A stretch of DNA of 64,000 nucleotides, taken from Certhia americana. Its lineage: Eukaryota; Chordata; Aves; Passeriformes; Certhiidae. The position numbers and the translations under genes are program-made. The stretch is taken from the NCBI GenBank assembly GCA_018697195.1, contig CM031858.1:110995536-111059535 (forward strand). Reading direction: 5' to 3'. Below the pieces are notes generated by a model. The model was given only the letters and a program-made list of their open reading frames with translations, was not told the origin of the DNA and ran no database searches. Each line of letters begins with the position of its first letter. The stretch's first letter is position 1. Below are positions 1-14,100 of this stretch, piece by piece.

Positions 1-2407
1 ATTGGGTTTCCCCCTCTAGAGGGACACAGGCTTTCTGAAGGAAGTGGAAAACATACTGTACAATTTGCATGATTTAAAAAACACTTTTTGTTGCTTAATT
101 TTGACTGAAAAAATTCTTCCGCATGGTGAATAGGTCACAGGTGAGCCACATTCCATGCTCTGCAAGATACTTAAAAGCAATAGCTAAGGAATATTTTTCT
201 CCGGGTGGCAATGTGAGGCAAGTAGGAATAAAGTTGCACCCCTTTATGTCTTCGATAAATTTTGTAGCAAGCACTCTGAGATTAGTAATTACTTCACAAA
301 TGTTTGAGAACTTTGGTGGAATGAAAACAGCAAATTATTAACTGGAGAAATATCTGTAAGATTTAAGCGTCAGTTGTGTCAAGAAGTGGAAGATGATGTC
401 ATCCTTGTGCCAATATCAAATAAACCCAGTCTCAGTCAAATAACACAAGTAATATGTGGTCTGAAAACAAGTTGCACATTGTTTGTGGAGTAATGCTAAA
501 TATAGAAGTCAGAGAAAATTATGATGTCCTATAACCAACTCTACAAGCAATAAATATTAATCAAATGTTGTGTTTGCTCTGAAGTATTTACTCAACTGCC
601 CTGCCTAGTAAAATACATTGTCTTTTCAAAGGGCTTTATTAATCCACCTGTCATAAGAGATCTGGTCCTTTCCCATGGCAAATTTGTCTCCTACTATGAG
701 TTTTATTAGGAACAGAAAGGAGTGGGGAACTCCAGCCATGGTTATCGGAATGATACTGCTTTTAGTCTCTTATGGGCAGAGATTTAGGCTGATTCATGTA
801 AAAAAGATATTACTTCTTGCTGTCTAGTTATGATGCTGGTTGGGCCTGGCATACCTTGAGGTATCTCATTTTGTAGGGAGGTTTGAGTCTTCCCTGACAT
901 CTCCAAGCTAGCAAGACACCAGCTACCTCAGATCAGAGACTAACCACTTCTGTGGTGCACTGTCCTGAGAGCTGTTGTCTCTGCAGAAAGGGAGGATATA
1001 TTAGCTCAGACTTAATGCCATGCTACACACATCCCTACCACTCCTGGACAAGTAAGAGTGGACTTGAATATGAGGTGAACTTGAATATCCCTGCAAAGAG
1101 GCTGCATCCATACCCTTTGTCCACTTCCTAGTGGGACTGCTGCTCACATCACAAAATTTCCACCACAGACAGCACTTTAGCAGAGTCTTTATCAGTACTC
1201 TGAGAATTGAATAGGCTATTTGAAAAAAGCAATTATAATGTACCACCACTTCATTTGAACAGTGCATTTTGAAAGGGAAAAAAAAAAACACACAAAAAAA
1301 CACCTCTTATGTTATTGTCTTTCTGTCTTTGGAAAATAAAAGGAAACTGGTTTTCTATCTTGAGTTCTTTGGTGATAGGGGGCTTCAGCATCCGGTACTT
1401 TTATCCTTCTTGTTGTATACATATGGAGATTTGTTATGGGATACAGTGCAATATTTTTGATTGCAGGCTTCTGTAGAACATCTCCTTTATAACCTAGGTA
1501 GTCTGATGTTATTTTACGCAGTCTAGTTGACATGAGGATATAGATTAAAATGCAGGTCAGAAGTTCTAACCAGACTTGGCACGCAGGAAAGGATACTGGT
1601 TCGACAGGGTAATTACCCATAGGAAGTGGTGATGCTGACACTAGTTTTAATTTTTTGAGTGCTGCTAAAGATGTTTATCTTCACTCTGAAAGCTTTAATC
1701 TTTTATGGTTTGAATGCTGGCTGTGAGAGAAGCTGTCACTTTTCTCTCTGCACTATCCAGCAGTAGTGCTCTTCAAAATAGTCGAAAGATTTTTTTTCAT
1801 CTGAAAACAGAAGGAAAATGTATTCTTACTTCTGAGCCTTTTTGTGAAATTCATTTAATCAGAGATATACTGTCCTGAATTTGAATGAATATTGGGAGAG
1901 TGTTTCCTTGGGTAAATAACTTGTATTATGTTATGGAGTAGAGATTTAATTGCTGTTCTTTGTTATTTTTTTTTTTTGTCTCCTCTACATAGAATTGGCT
2001 AGAACTTAGTTTTTGAGACTATAAAATAATAACCAAATCTTTTAAGATTTCCTCTCTCTTACATAATTTAAACTGAGGATTCCTTATTTAAGAAAACCTA
2101 AAATGAATTTCAGAGCTTGTGTTATGTAAGCCAGTTAGTTACATCAAGCAGAAAAACTGAACACTGCCTTTGGGAGAGAGGGGCGGGGGGGGCACAAATG
2201 CTTGAAAGCAGAGTCCAGAGAATGGAGGACAGTTTGGGGACCAGGTTCTCCACAAACCATGCCACAGAGAGGCTGGCAAAAGGCATTGGATACACGTGGA
2301 GCACCAGTCAGCCTCAAAGGTTCTTTGGGATCAATTCTGAATGCTTATGTACGTATGTTGCGTCTGGGAGTAATACTTAATGTTTTCACATGATTTTTGT
2401 CTTCCAG
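1..2407 (+). other. intron upstream of the DTNA initiator exon (partial)
   Basis: This is AT-rich, non-coding sequence ending in the acceptor before the ATG. I see no exon, promoter or recognised repeat in it, only short A and T tracts (near 1279 and 1968). A 5'UTR exon could be hidden here but cannot be identified without transcripts. Confidence 0.7.
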
Positions 2408-2475
2408 AATGATTGAAGATTGTGGGAAAAGAGGAAATACCATGGCAGAAAGAAGGCAGCTGTTTGCAGAAATGC
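2408..2475 (+). CDS. DTNA: DTNA coding exon 1 (initiator exon)
   Basis: The exon carries the start codon at 2409 and encodes [20 protein letters not shown] followed by EM and the first base of an Arg codon. It matches the alpha-dystrobrevin N-terminus; I recall Ser rather than Cys at residue 5 in human. The acceptor is the pyrimidine-rich stretch ending cttccag at 2401-2407 and the donor is gtaagt at 2476. Because an acceptor sits one base before the ATG, the 5'UTR must come from one or more upstream exons, so the base context before the ATG cannot be judged here. A second in-frame Met is residue 12. The exon ends in phase 1 (c|gg gives Arg with the next exon). Confidence 0.95.
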
Positions 2476-5138
2476 GTAAGTACTTCCTGGAAATGTTTTG
2501 CTGTGATAGACCAAGTCAGTTGCTATGCAATGTCAGTAAAATTTATGCAAGCTTTCCACCTCAAATCTCCATTGCACAAATGAATATCATGAGACCAAAA
2601 CTGCATGAAAATGGGCTGATTTGACCAAAGCAGGAAAGAGGGGGTTTCTGCATCAGACTTTTTGATTGAATTATTTTAATCGGTAGTTTCTTAAAACGTA
2701 GATGATGGAATACACATGTTGCAATGAAGAAGGATAAAGGTCTCCAAAATGTACATCTTTTTTTTGGAGGTATCTGTAGTGGGTTGACCCCAGCCAGCTG
2801 CCAAACTCAGACACACTTTCTTAATCCCTAACCAGCCACCAGCAGAATGGGAGAGAATATAGGGAGAGCAAAAGCAAGCAAACTCATTGCTTGAGATAAA
2901 GACCTGATTAGGTGACAGAAAGAGAGGGAAAAAATTACAACAGAAAGGAAGAAGCAGTGATGCAAAGGTGCTATTCCCAAAAAGCAGACTGATGCCCAGA
3001 CAGTTGTTGGACAGTGTCTGCCTTGGAATACAAAACTCCCCACCCCCTTCTTTCCCTACCCCAGTTTTTTTGCTGACGATGACATTTTATGGTGTGGACT
3101 AACCTTTTGGCCAGTTGGGGCCATCTGTCCTTGCTGTGTCTTCTCCCAGCCTCTTGCACATCCCCAGACTACCCTGGGAGGGGACAGAATAGGAAACAAA
3201 AAAGCCTGGGTGCTGTTCAAGTGCTCTTCAGCAACAGCTGAAACAGTGGTGTGTTATCAACAGTTTTTTAGCCACAGATCTAAACCATAGCACCATGCAG
3301 ACTGCTATAAAGAAAGTTAACTGCATCTCAGCCAGAAACAGTACAGGGACTCATGTACTTCATGCCCCATTTCAGTGTAATTTTTTATAGTTCCTAATGA
3401 AGTCTGTGCTCCCTTCACAATAGTGTGTCAGGGAGGAACAATGTTCCTGCACTTCTGGCAGTCATCTCTAATTTCTCGTATAAGCAATCCACTGTTTCTC
3501 CAGGAAATTCTGTTACATGTCAAGTTAGAGACTGTCACCCTGTAACTAGATTTACCTGAGTTTTGTGTGTAATTACTAAGCTTCCTGTTGTTTGTCCCCT
3601 GCCACACAGTAAACAATGACAGAGCATCTCCCTGATCTTTGGTGGGAGACTAAATTGGGCATTACTGGGGTTGGATTTATTATGCATAATGAAAGGCCAG
3701 GGGTGTGCTGATGAATTCAATGTGCTCAGGACTGTTCCCTGGGAGTGAGCCCTACATCTGAGCTCTCCAAATTAAAGACTTTCCACTGAGATGGCTTACC
3801 AAGAACTGTTTTGGGCCATTCCACAGTGTCCACTAGCTCTGTTGTGCTCTGTAATTGTTTTAGTATCACACAGCGCTTGCTGTTGTAATTAATGAATATT
3901 TCTCACTGATATTTTCTCTTTGGTAACCAGTGACAGGACCTGAGAAAATGGAATGAAGCTGTGTCATGAGAGGTCTAGGCTGGATATTAGAAAAAGGTTC
4001 TTCACCCATAGAGTGGCTGGGCACTAGAACAGGCTTCCCAGGGAAGTGGTCACAGAGTTCACAAAGCCTTTGGACAATACTGTCTGACACATGGTGTGAT
4101 TTTGGGGAGTATCCTGTGCAGAGCTAAGAGGTGGACTCAATGATTCTTATGGATCCCTTCCAGCTCTGTGATTCAGTTGTCTCTTGTGTACAGCCTCTTG
4201 GGCCCTAGGAGGTAGGTGGTGTACTTTGGCCAGAATCAAAAAATGTATTTGTCCATTATCAGAACATACTGTAGTTTTAATTAGAATTACAGAGGGGCCT
4301 CGATGTTTTATCAGCTAAGTTAGTGGCATAGGTACCATTAATTCCAATTAGTCTGAAATACTCCTAAAATATTTAGGGCTTTGCTGTGAGGATTTACGGT
4401 TTGTTCCCACCATTTTGAAGGCTATGTTGTTGTTGGATTGTTTTGGAGGAGTTAAGGAGGTGTTGGGAAAATCAGCAGTTGGAGGCAGAGGAGGGACTAT
4501 TTTCCTGTATTGTACACCAGTAGTTATAGTCTGCTATTTTCTTCTTTCACATTTTAGTGTTTTGGCATATTCACTTCAGTCTGGTTTATCTCACATGTGC
4601 TTCCCTTTTCTGTTTGCCTGCCTCTGTTCCTCCACCTACTGCATATGCACACAGAGAACTGAACGTTCCAACCAGGTAAAAGGAAGGGAAAATACGAAGT
4701 CTTTGTGGAAAGACTAAATGTATTTTAGCCCTATTCATAACACACTGAATTTGGCATTCTGAGAGCCCCTCAGATACCTCTGTGTATGGAGGATGTGCTT
4801 CACTGAAACCAAAGTTCATCCTGGCGTGGCATTCAGCTGCCCCTGGCTGTGTGCAAGCCCACACATTTAACATGTTTAACAAAAACTGTGTGCTCCTGAT
4901 GCCCTACATAGTGTGGGCCGTGTGAAGTTTCCTAGCATTCTGATAGGCATAAGCCTATCGTAATAGGTAAACTCCACTACCTGCCAATATCAGAGGAAGA
5001 AAATTAGTAATACAAAGGCTTTTGCCAGTGGTTTCATTCCTTGGGACCTACATCTGCAAGTCTGTGATTAAAACCCCACAGTAGTTTTACAAAGTGGGTA
5101 ATGTTCCAGACTACACAAGATAGATAAGAGGAAAAAAA

Positions 5139-5171
<33 letters not shown>

Positions 5172-8100
5172 CCAACTTTTCAAACCTTTTTAAGTGGGAA
5201 GTTTGTCCTGAACAAGGAATAGAAGGATTTGATTTAAATTTGGACCACTGTGATTTTGCCTGTATTTTGAGAGGTCCAGTTTGACCTTTTTTTGTTTCCT
5301 TTCCTTCGAAGAGGCATCCTTCTAGTTCCAAATTACAAACTTTTGTGAATTAATATCATAATCATTGCCGTCTTCTGTAGAGTTCCGTGGTTAAAGCTTA
5401 TCCTGTAACTCAAAATGCTTTACTGGACATCAAGCCTTACCTTAGTCTGACCTGACATGCCCAGGTATTCACACTGAGGAAGAGCTCAAAGTGTACATCA
5501 CTGTTGGTGTATATTATCCAGCAAGAAAACAACAGCCAAAGTTGCAGTGCAATTTTTGTACACTGCAAGCAGTGTAACGTGACTTGAGCATATTCAAAAG
5601 AAACAGTGAGGCACTGCCAGCAGGCAGAAGGAAGGGGAGGCCTCTGGAAGTCCTGTAGGGAAGTTACAAATTCTCTGTCTCTTTTGCCATGCTCAGTCCT
5701 GCACACCTTTTTACTTGTTTTTCAGGACTCTCTATCATGCAAGTGGCACTTTTCTACAGAAGTTACCTGACAAATAGATCTCTAACTGTGGCAAATTGTG
5801 AATCATGACAAAATTAAATTGTCTGTTCCAGGGTCTTATCACCTACTCCCCAAATAATATCAAAATATTATCATCCACTGTGTGTGCAAATAGTAAAAAA
5901 GAAAAAAAAAAAAAAAACAACAACAAAACATGGCCTACAAATTTGTTTATTTAGGATTATTACTGCAACCTCAGAAGCTCAATGAACCAGAGCGTCATTT
6001 TGCTTTCACTCTTTAAATCTCGTAAAAACGCTGAAGTTTTATAAAGAATCACTGGAAGTTTATTGGTAGCTTTCACTAGAGTTAAGAGGGGAAAAGTTAT
6101 GTTCATTTTACTCATTTTCCTAATAAAAAGGAAAAGCTTAGTGTTGCAAGCTTTATCCTCCCTTTTACCTGTAAAGAAACCCTCCAAAAGCTGTCAGTGA
6201 GGTAACAATGGAGAAGGAAAACACCTGTATGATTTTAACAATAGAGGATAGGATGCAAAAAACTACAAAAATACTTGCCATACCTGATGTTAAGTAGTCA
6301 AAGGTAATTTCTCCCAGGAAGCAGATGGTGTAACTGGCAAAAGAAAGTAGTTGAGAGCCCTGGGAAGACAGTGTGGGAGAATTTGGTCAGACAAAGAGCA
6401 GAATCTGGAGAGAATACAGAGTATCATTCTCATTTCTTTTCATCTAGTAGGCCAGAGCACATTTGAAAGATTTGAGTCCAAAAGATGACCTTGTTTAAGA
6501 AAGTGTGGGTGAACAATGCTGCCACAGGCAGACTGGAAGCTTCAGGCAAAATTTATCAGGGAAGGAAGCCCTCCAACAGAGTCACAAGGTGCAGAAAGGA
6601 CCCCCCTCACTCTGGAAACTCTTTCTCAGAGAGTAGTCTGAGTAGAGCTCCATTCAGTCCTAGTCCCAGACTTGGTCAAGAGTTTATTTCCTAAGGATCA
6701 TATAGATGTAAGTGATACTTTATATGACTTCATCATGCAAGATTAAGGATAGCAAACTAAATATATTTATAGGAATAAAATAAACATTTATTTAAATTGA
6801 TGATAATGATAACAATTAAAATATTTTAATCAAAATCATTTACCAGATAGTATAGATATTTGTGACTAATTGTATTGCGCACGATTTATTCAATAAATTA
6901 TTTCAAAAGTAGCTTAATAATTATTAAGTAGAGATTGGTGTTACTCACCCATATCAGCACTGTGGGCAAATCTCTTCCACTTGGCCTCAAGGAATAACCC
7001 TGAGGGGCATCCTCACTCAAGGGGGGAATTGCCACATACATATCCAGAAGGAGTGTGTTAGGAGCAATGTCCCTGCCATTAAAGAATGGATCTGAGCCTT
7101 TATAGTATTATGATTGACTCTCAGTCAGATGTCTCTAGGCTACCTATGCCAGCTCAGCAGCTTTAGATAAGTTATCAGTACTATCACTTGTTGCTTCCTT
7201 TTTGTCAGGAATTTTGTGTGCCACATCCTCACCAGTGCTGATTTCTGTCAGGCAACTGTTTTTCATGTCCCCAGAAGGTTTAGCTTTGGGATTGTGGAGT
7301 CAGGCTGGTCTCAACTTCCTGAACACCTAAAGCAGCATGATCCACCTTCTCCATCCATCACTGATAATTTATGCAAATAGGAAAAAAATTTGAGCTGTTT
7401 TACCCCCACTTAGACAGAGTATCCTCCTAGAGATGCTGACGTAGCCACATGTTCAGCAGTTCAGCGGAGAAATCTTAAAGCATTTAGGAAGCTTGTGTGA
7501 AAGCAGGGCTGTATTCCACTCCTCTTACATCCTGACTGTACATTGTTTGGATGAATTTGTTGGACACTGTGCCAGTTTCTGCTCCCCTAATGGCCCCTGT
7601 GTGCTGTCCTTGTTTGTGAGGTAGCTGCCACTTAGTTTGTTCCCATCTCTTGGACAGCTGCTTTGGAAATGTTACTGAATCTTCACGTTGCAGCAGCCAG
7701 GGCCAGGCTTTGTGTGGAGCAGAGAGCTGACCCTCAGAGGTCTTCATTGCAGAGAACATACATCCACAAAATGGAGAAATGCCTCACACCCCTTGACATT
7801 GCCCCCTTCTGCAGATTGCCATAAGTCTTTATGCTACAGCACAGGATGTTTTCTGACTTAGTTTGCTGGCAATACCTTGCCCTGGTGTGGCATGTCAGCT
7901 AAAGATATTTGTTATGAGCTTTTTTTGCTAAATATTAAAATTCTACTGATGTTTTTTCCCTGCTGTTGGAGCCTGGCCAGTGTGTCTTTTAGCCTGCAGC
8001 TTGACCAGATTGTTCTTCAAAGTGACAGATACAGTGGACTGACTATTTGTTGCCTTCCTTTATGAATTTCTTTTAACACTGTAGCTCCTGACATTCCCCT

Positions 8101-11100
8101 CATTACTCCTCACTACTCTCTCTGCAAAGGAGAGAGCCTTGAAAATTGTTAAGCAGAGGCAGCTCGTGTGTCCTCTTTGTTCTCTGGCTTCCCTGCTAGC
8201 AACGATACGCACAGGTCATATTCCATACAAATGTCACCGTTATTCTCTTCCACTAGGGGCTCAGGATCTGGATCGCATCCGTTTGTCCACCTACCGAACA
8301 GCATGCAAGCTTAGATTTGTTCAGAAGAAATGCAACTGTAAGTATGCCAGCACCTCTTTCACCTACCATTGTCACAAGCTTCTCACTGCACTGCCTGGTC
8401 TGTCCTTTGCACCACTGACAAACCAGGACTGGGTGATCTGGCATTGCAAAGGACACTAATCAGAGTGACTGGGCAGACTTCAAATATTAACCTGTTTATA
8501 TAAGGAACTTATATACCTCAAATATGCCAGTGATTCAGTCATAGAAGGGTGGGTCAGGATACAGGCCACAGCTTTAATTAATAAATATGTTAACTGCATT
8601 CTCCAATGTTCTTGTGAAATAGCATTTGTGAGTTTCAGCAGGGCCCTGCAAATTAAATGCTTTTGTAGAAGCTCTGTGCGAAAAAATGCTGCTTATCGTC
8701 CTCTTCTATTTAGGGTAAGTGCAATGTTGGTCAGACCCCTCCATTTCCAGAAGGCCAGCTAGACACAGCTCTTCTGGGAGAGTGAACCTGCTTGTAATCT
8801 CCATATATCTGTCTTACTCCCTCTAGGTTTTATTGGGAAATTTCCCCCTTGATTAGTGACTTTTTTTAACTTCTCTTCTGAGATTCAATCTTTTTCCCTT
8901 TACAGCTGCATTTTCTATTAGCACAGTCATGTGCTGTGAGCTTTAAAGGGGAAATACATATAAAATCTGTAATGGAGTGTATCCTTTCTTCTCCATCCAA
9001 AATAGTGTGCAAATGCTTAGAAGGGCAGGTTTGAGTATATGTGCTTTGTTGGACCTTTCCACACTAACTTAAAAAAAATACCCTAACCAGGGGCACTCTT
9101 GTCAGCAGTAGCAGTAGGGAGAGGACCAACACAGAGAAAACAATTGGGTTTTAGTCCTCACATATAGACTAGAATGACAGCCTGGCTATGCTTACAGTGG
9201 TAAGTATGTTAAAAAATGCTCACTGTAGATAGAAATTTAGTGCCCTGTTAAGTTCCTAGTTTTGGGGTTGCATCTGTCTGTGTTACAAAAACGTTTAGCT
9301 TATTCTGTCCAAACATACTGGAGAGGCCAAGCTGTGATGGAAAATATTTGGAGAGTATTTACTGTGTTATTAGCCATGGAGCTGATGGTTTAGTCACTTT
9401 TGTAGCACACTTCTTGTGTTTTTAATATGTCCTTAGCTAAATACGAATTGAAGGTTTGGTACTGCATTATAAGCAGTCTGCCAGACACAAAACCCAGGGG
9501 GATTTACTACCTGCCCAACAGCTGCCTTCTCCCATTCAGGAGCAAATGCATTAAAAGATGCCATTATGTTGCATTCAGTTGGATATTTTTTAAAATCTTA
9601 TGTTTAGGAGGATGACATTTTCACTTCATTTTCATGCTAACAGAATACAATAGTCTAAGGTGACAAAAGTATCCAGTTTAAATGGATGGTGATAGCAAAG
9701 TATGTATGCAACTCTATGCAAAAGCAAATTAAAAAAAACCAAGGGCTAACAATGTCCTCATTGCTGGGAGTGTCTGTCTGGCTGAAAATACACTGGTTGT
9801 TAATTTCAGTTTTTTGCCTCTTATTTATCAACTGCAATCTGCTTTTGTGGAACTATTGGTTCTCTTCGTAGAGAATTAGCACAGATGTCCTGCATTTTGC
9901 CAGCTTGTGCCAAGTCGCTCATGGACAGGACTTAGCTTCTGGTCTCCATTGATAACCTAGGAGGAGTAATTTGCTGATCTTGTTTAAAGATTGTACTGTA
10001 TCAATTTCTTCTTAAGGGAAAAGAAAAAAAAAAAAGAAAAATCTTAAAATGTCATCCTAAGTATTAGGTTCTGTGCAACTGAAGGAATAGTGCCTGCTGC
10101 TCTAGGACAGACTGGGTTGTGTGTGTCTTTTCACCATCAAGTGCAGTTTTCTTCTTCTTGTTTGGAGTAGAGGGCTCTTCTCCCAGGCTTCTCTTATCAA
10201 TGGGAAAAGAAGTCATTCATTCCCCTGACAGGTATTCAAGCAGTGGCTGTCCAAGAAAGAGCTGCTAAACATCAAGCCACCAAATTGAGCATTGGCCTTG
10301 AAATGGTTAATATCAGTCTCTGACTCATGTCAGCTACTGTTTCGGGGTTTTTTTTCCCCCTACAGAAATTGTCCTTATGCACCACCCAACAGTAATGAGG
10401 GAAAAAGAAAAAGGGGTCATGAGGAGAAAAAAAACCTTTCTGCTGCATCTGAGCTGCTTCATTTAGGGTAGAATATAGCAAGAAAAAGCACCAAGACAGT
10501 TCTTCTCTACTCCCGGTGCATAGCATCTCCTGTCACTAGAGCCATCCTTGTCTTCTTTCAGCTGTGCTTTCCTGCCCTGCCCTGGCACACTAGCCCAGAC
10601 TTACTAGGGAAAAATTGCTTGGAAAGACTGTATTTGAGGGGTTCTTTTAAAGAGCTAATTTAATAAATTGCAGAGACCTGCTCTTGGCTACAGGCTGAAG
10701 GTGTATGAGGATGGAAGCAGAGAGCTGCTTTGAGTGCCAGAAGTGTTTGTTCCAAGGAAAGCAGAGCAGAGGCTTTATTAGCAGCATCTTTTTTACCCGG
10801 AGGTGTCCATTAGCATAGGCAGTCATGGGATATCATTTAACAGGCAGCTACACTGATCATACACAGTGCACTGTTTGCTTCTGCTGCCTTTAATGCAGAC
10901 ACAGGTTCATCTCCTGGCCTCCCTTTGTGAATTCATCTCTCAGTACAAAAACAGATTTTTGCTGAGACCTTCAGCAGCAGGCTGGGTTTTACTGGCAAAG
11001 TAGACAGTGTGCAGTGGGCAAAAATCATATTCTGAGAGCCATTCTCTCTTCCAGGGTTTCTCCTGAAACTAGTTAAATTATCTGGGCAAAAATTACAAAC

Positions 11101-14100
11101 ATGATAGTTTACCACCTTTTACCAGAATATTGCTACATATGTTGCACCTTGAGTACTACAATTGTTCATCAAATAATTTGCTTTGTGAAATTATTTCATT
11201 TTCATAAGAAGAAAACTTCTTTGCAGATATTTATCCAACAGTCCTCAAAATTGCAAATATATGTCTTTCTGATAATTCTATAAAACTTTGGGAAAATAGT
11301 CTCTGTGTGGAAAGTATTTCTTTTGTCTCTGACCATTTTAAAGTGATAGTTTAAATACATTCATCAGAGTGTGAAAAATCATTATCATTCATTGCCATTA
11401 TTTGTCAAACAGGATGGAATTTAATCCGGTCCAGCCTTGTTCTTCATAAAAGCAATATATTCTTCCTAAGGACTCATAAAAAAGTAGATAAATTTGAAAA
11501 ATCTTTGATGTTATCTTTCAAAGAAAAATTCCTGCAAATTTAAGCATTCCTCTTTACCTAAGTTAACACTGCAAATAAATAATAATAACATTTACAAATT
11601 TTTGTTGCCACACCTCTGAATTTGCTAAGTGCCCAAATGTGGGATGCAATATGTGACAAAAATCCCAAAAGCAGGAGAAATGGAAAATTCTGAATGCAGA
11701 AATCCTAAAACCTGGGATACCTTGATAATTCACCGTGAATATAAACTAATTTTATGCTTCTTATTTCTGCTGACAATTTCTAAAACTGGAAATAATAAAA
11801 AGAGAAAGTCTGTAGGTAATTTACTTTTGAGGATGTAGTGGGTATAGAAAGAGATAATTGCAGACTACTTGCTGATTGCTTTGCAGAATTCCTGTAACAA
11901 TAGACCTGTTGCAATAGCAATAGTCTTCCCTTAGTTATAAATACCAGCACAGGCCATAGATGCCTTTTCTGGAGAAAAAAAGAGAAAAGAATCAAATAAA
12001 TACTAAAGTCATGAGAAGATACTGAGATTTGGGCATGAATAATTCCAAATGAATGCAAAGAGTTGTGGACAGATGGACCTTAGAGAACACACTGCTGGTG
12101 ATTTTGTCATCTTGAAATCCCAGAATGTAAAGCCAGGAGTGTGTGAGCTGACTGTGGCCATTTTACTGGTGGATGGTGTTGGATATACTGTTGGAAATAT
12201 CAACATCCTAATCATTTGAGGTCAAATTTCATTACTTGGGATAATAAAAGCAGCTAGGAAACTGCCTCAGAAACCTGGTTGAACATGCTATGTGTTTATT
12301 CCAGTCTGTACAGTACAAAATATACCAAATGGGAATAGCTGACTTTATCATATGGATTTTTTAAATGTGCTTTAAAGGTCATCCTAGATAGTGCACACTG
12401 CAAGAATCAAGGTGGGAGATGGTAAAACTACAGGTGAGTATGGTGAGGTCTGAAACAGTCACAGCACTTGAAAACCCTATGAACCAGTGTTGATCTCACC
12501 AAGTCAAACAGGAGAGTATTGTCCTTCACTGCACTGCCAGTGCATTGAAGCAGCTTCTGGAGCACCTGAGTACATTCTCAGCAAACATAACTCCTGCTCA
12601 TCACCCCTTACTGCCGGGAAAATGCCATCCTGACAAGGCCGATTTGCTGCTGTTTATCCATGGCATCCAAGCACAGAAGCATCTTAGGCTTTCCTAAACG
12701 AAGGATGAAGGACCAGTGGCAGCAGTTAGACCTATCTCGCGACGTTCACCAGTATCCAGAACCACCAAACCTCACAGTTTATAATTCTCCCCAGTGATCA
12801 TTGTGCCATTGATTTATTTTAATACTTCTTTCTCAGTGAATTTATTAATATGCTGAGATGAAGCACCGTGTTCATGTGCAAATTCCCTCTGGGATATGGT
12901 GACATCCAGGAGTAGGACATAACAGCATATACTAATCAAAACCATTATACCATTAAATATCACTCATTAATACAGAACTGTATGGCTGGAAAACTACTGC
13001 TGTCCTTGATGAACTATCCTAAATGTGTTGTGAGATCATTCTGTGACTGTGACTGCACAAGCAGACTTTGCTGATTTCCCTAGATCAGGATAAGTTACTG
13101 ACAGTTGAAAGTGTGAATCAAAACCAGTGCTGGTAACATGTGGCTTAATTAATGCAGCCAAAAATGGAGCTTGTTTTTCTGGCAGTTTAATCTCAACACC
13201 TTAGGGTATTGGTGTCTTTGGTTCTCCCTTTAATATTGTTCAGTGTGAGTGATTTTTAAAATTTTTTAAAAATTCTTTTAGCCTATCCATGTTGTAGCAC
13301 AGCAGTTTCTACACAGGGAGCACAGCTGCCATGACTGTGATGGAAACCTTATATATGTCCAAGGTAGTCTACTCCACCTTCACCTACTCTTTGTTCTACT
13401 TCCTCTGGTCTTGTGTAGTCGCAGCTGAGGCATATAGGCGTGTCAGGTTAATCTCCATACGTGCTTTTGAGTGCTTGCCTCATCTAGTCTGCTTTTTTAC
13501 ATTTGTTTTAAGTTAGGATAATTTCTCCTCTCCTGAAATGTAATAATTTCCTAGTGAAAATGAATGACAGTTATTGTAAATACATTATTTTTAGATGCTT
13601 TTCTTAAAGCTCTTTTCTGTCTGTACTCTTAGACCTCCTGTAATGCTACAGCAAGCTGCTGAAAATGAGTTTGTCCTAGAAACTGACAGTCTGGGTATGA
13701 AATGGTGAGATCAGCTTGTATGAGCTACTGGCCCCCGTCATCACAGCAAGCAGTTTTTTAAAAATTATTTAATTTAACATAAATACAATTGCAAGGGGTT
13801 GGGATTTAAATGTATTTTTTCAGTGCTGGGCTGACACTTAATGATAAAATGATGTATCATTTTATCCCATCCCATTCAACGTGCCATTCACCACAAAATG
13901 AAAAGTCACAATATCTGGTACTAGGGGTAAAAGGAAAGGATAAGAAAGTCTTGATTCCATACTGGAAATAATATTGTGACCTTTGTGTTATCCAGTGGCT
14001 GAGGAAGTTAACAGAACATCCAGGTTCAACTTTCTACTTCTGCTTGAGAAAATCTGCAGTGATCTTACACATCCAAAAGAGTTTCCTAAACGCAAAGCTA

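Larger units (their letters stand above)
2476..8256 (+). other. DTNA intron between coding exons 1 and 2
   Basis: This 5.8-kb intron contains a solo LTR (2775-3345), a CR1 3' fragment (about 3931-4174), a 26-A run (5145-5170) and an AT-rich stretch near 6720-6940. Nothing else was recognised; the scattered open frames are short and lack homology I know. Confidence 0.85.

Noticed and set aside
5145..5170. Poly(A) run as the tail of a processed pseudogene or SINE
   Set aside because: No retroposed body or target duplication seen beside it.
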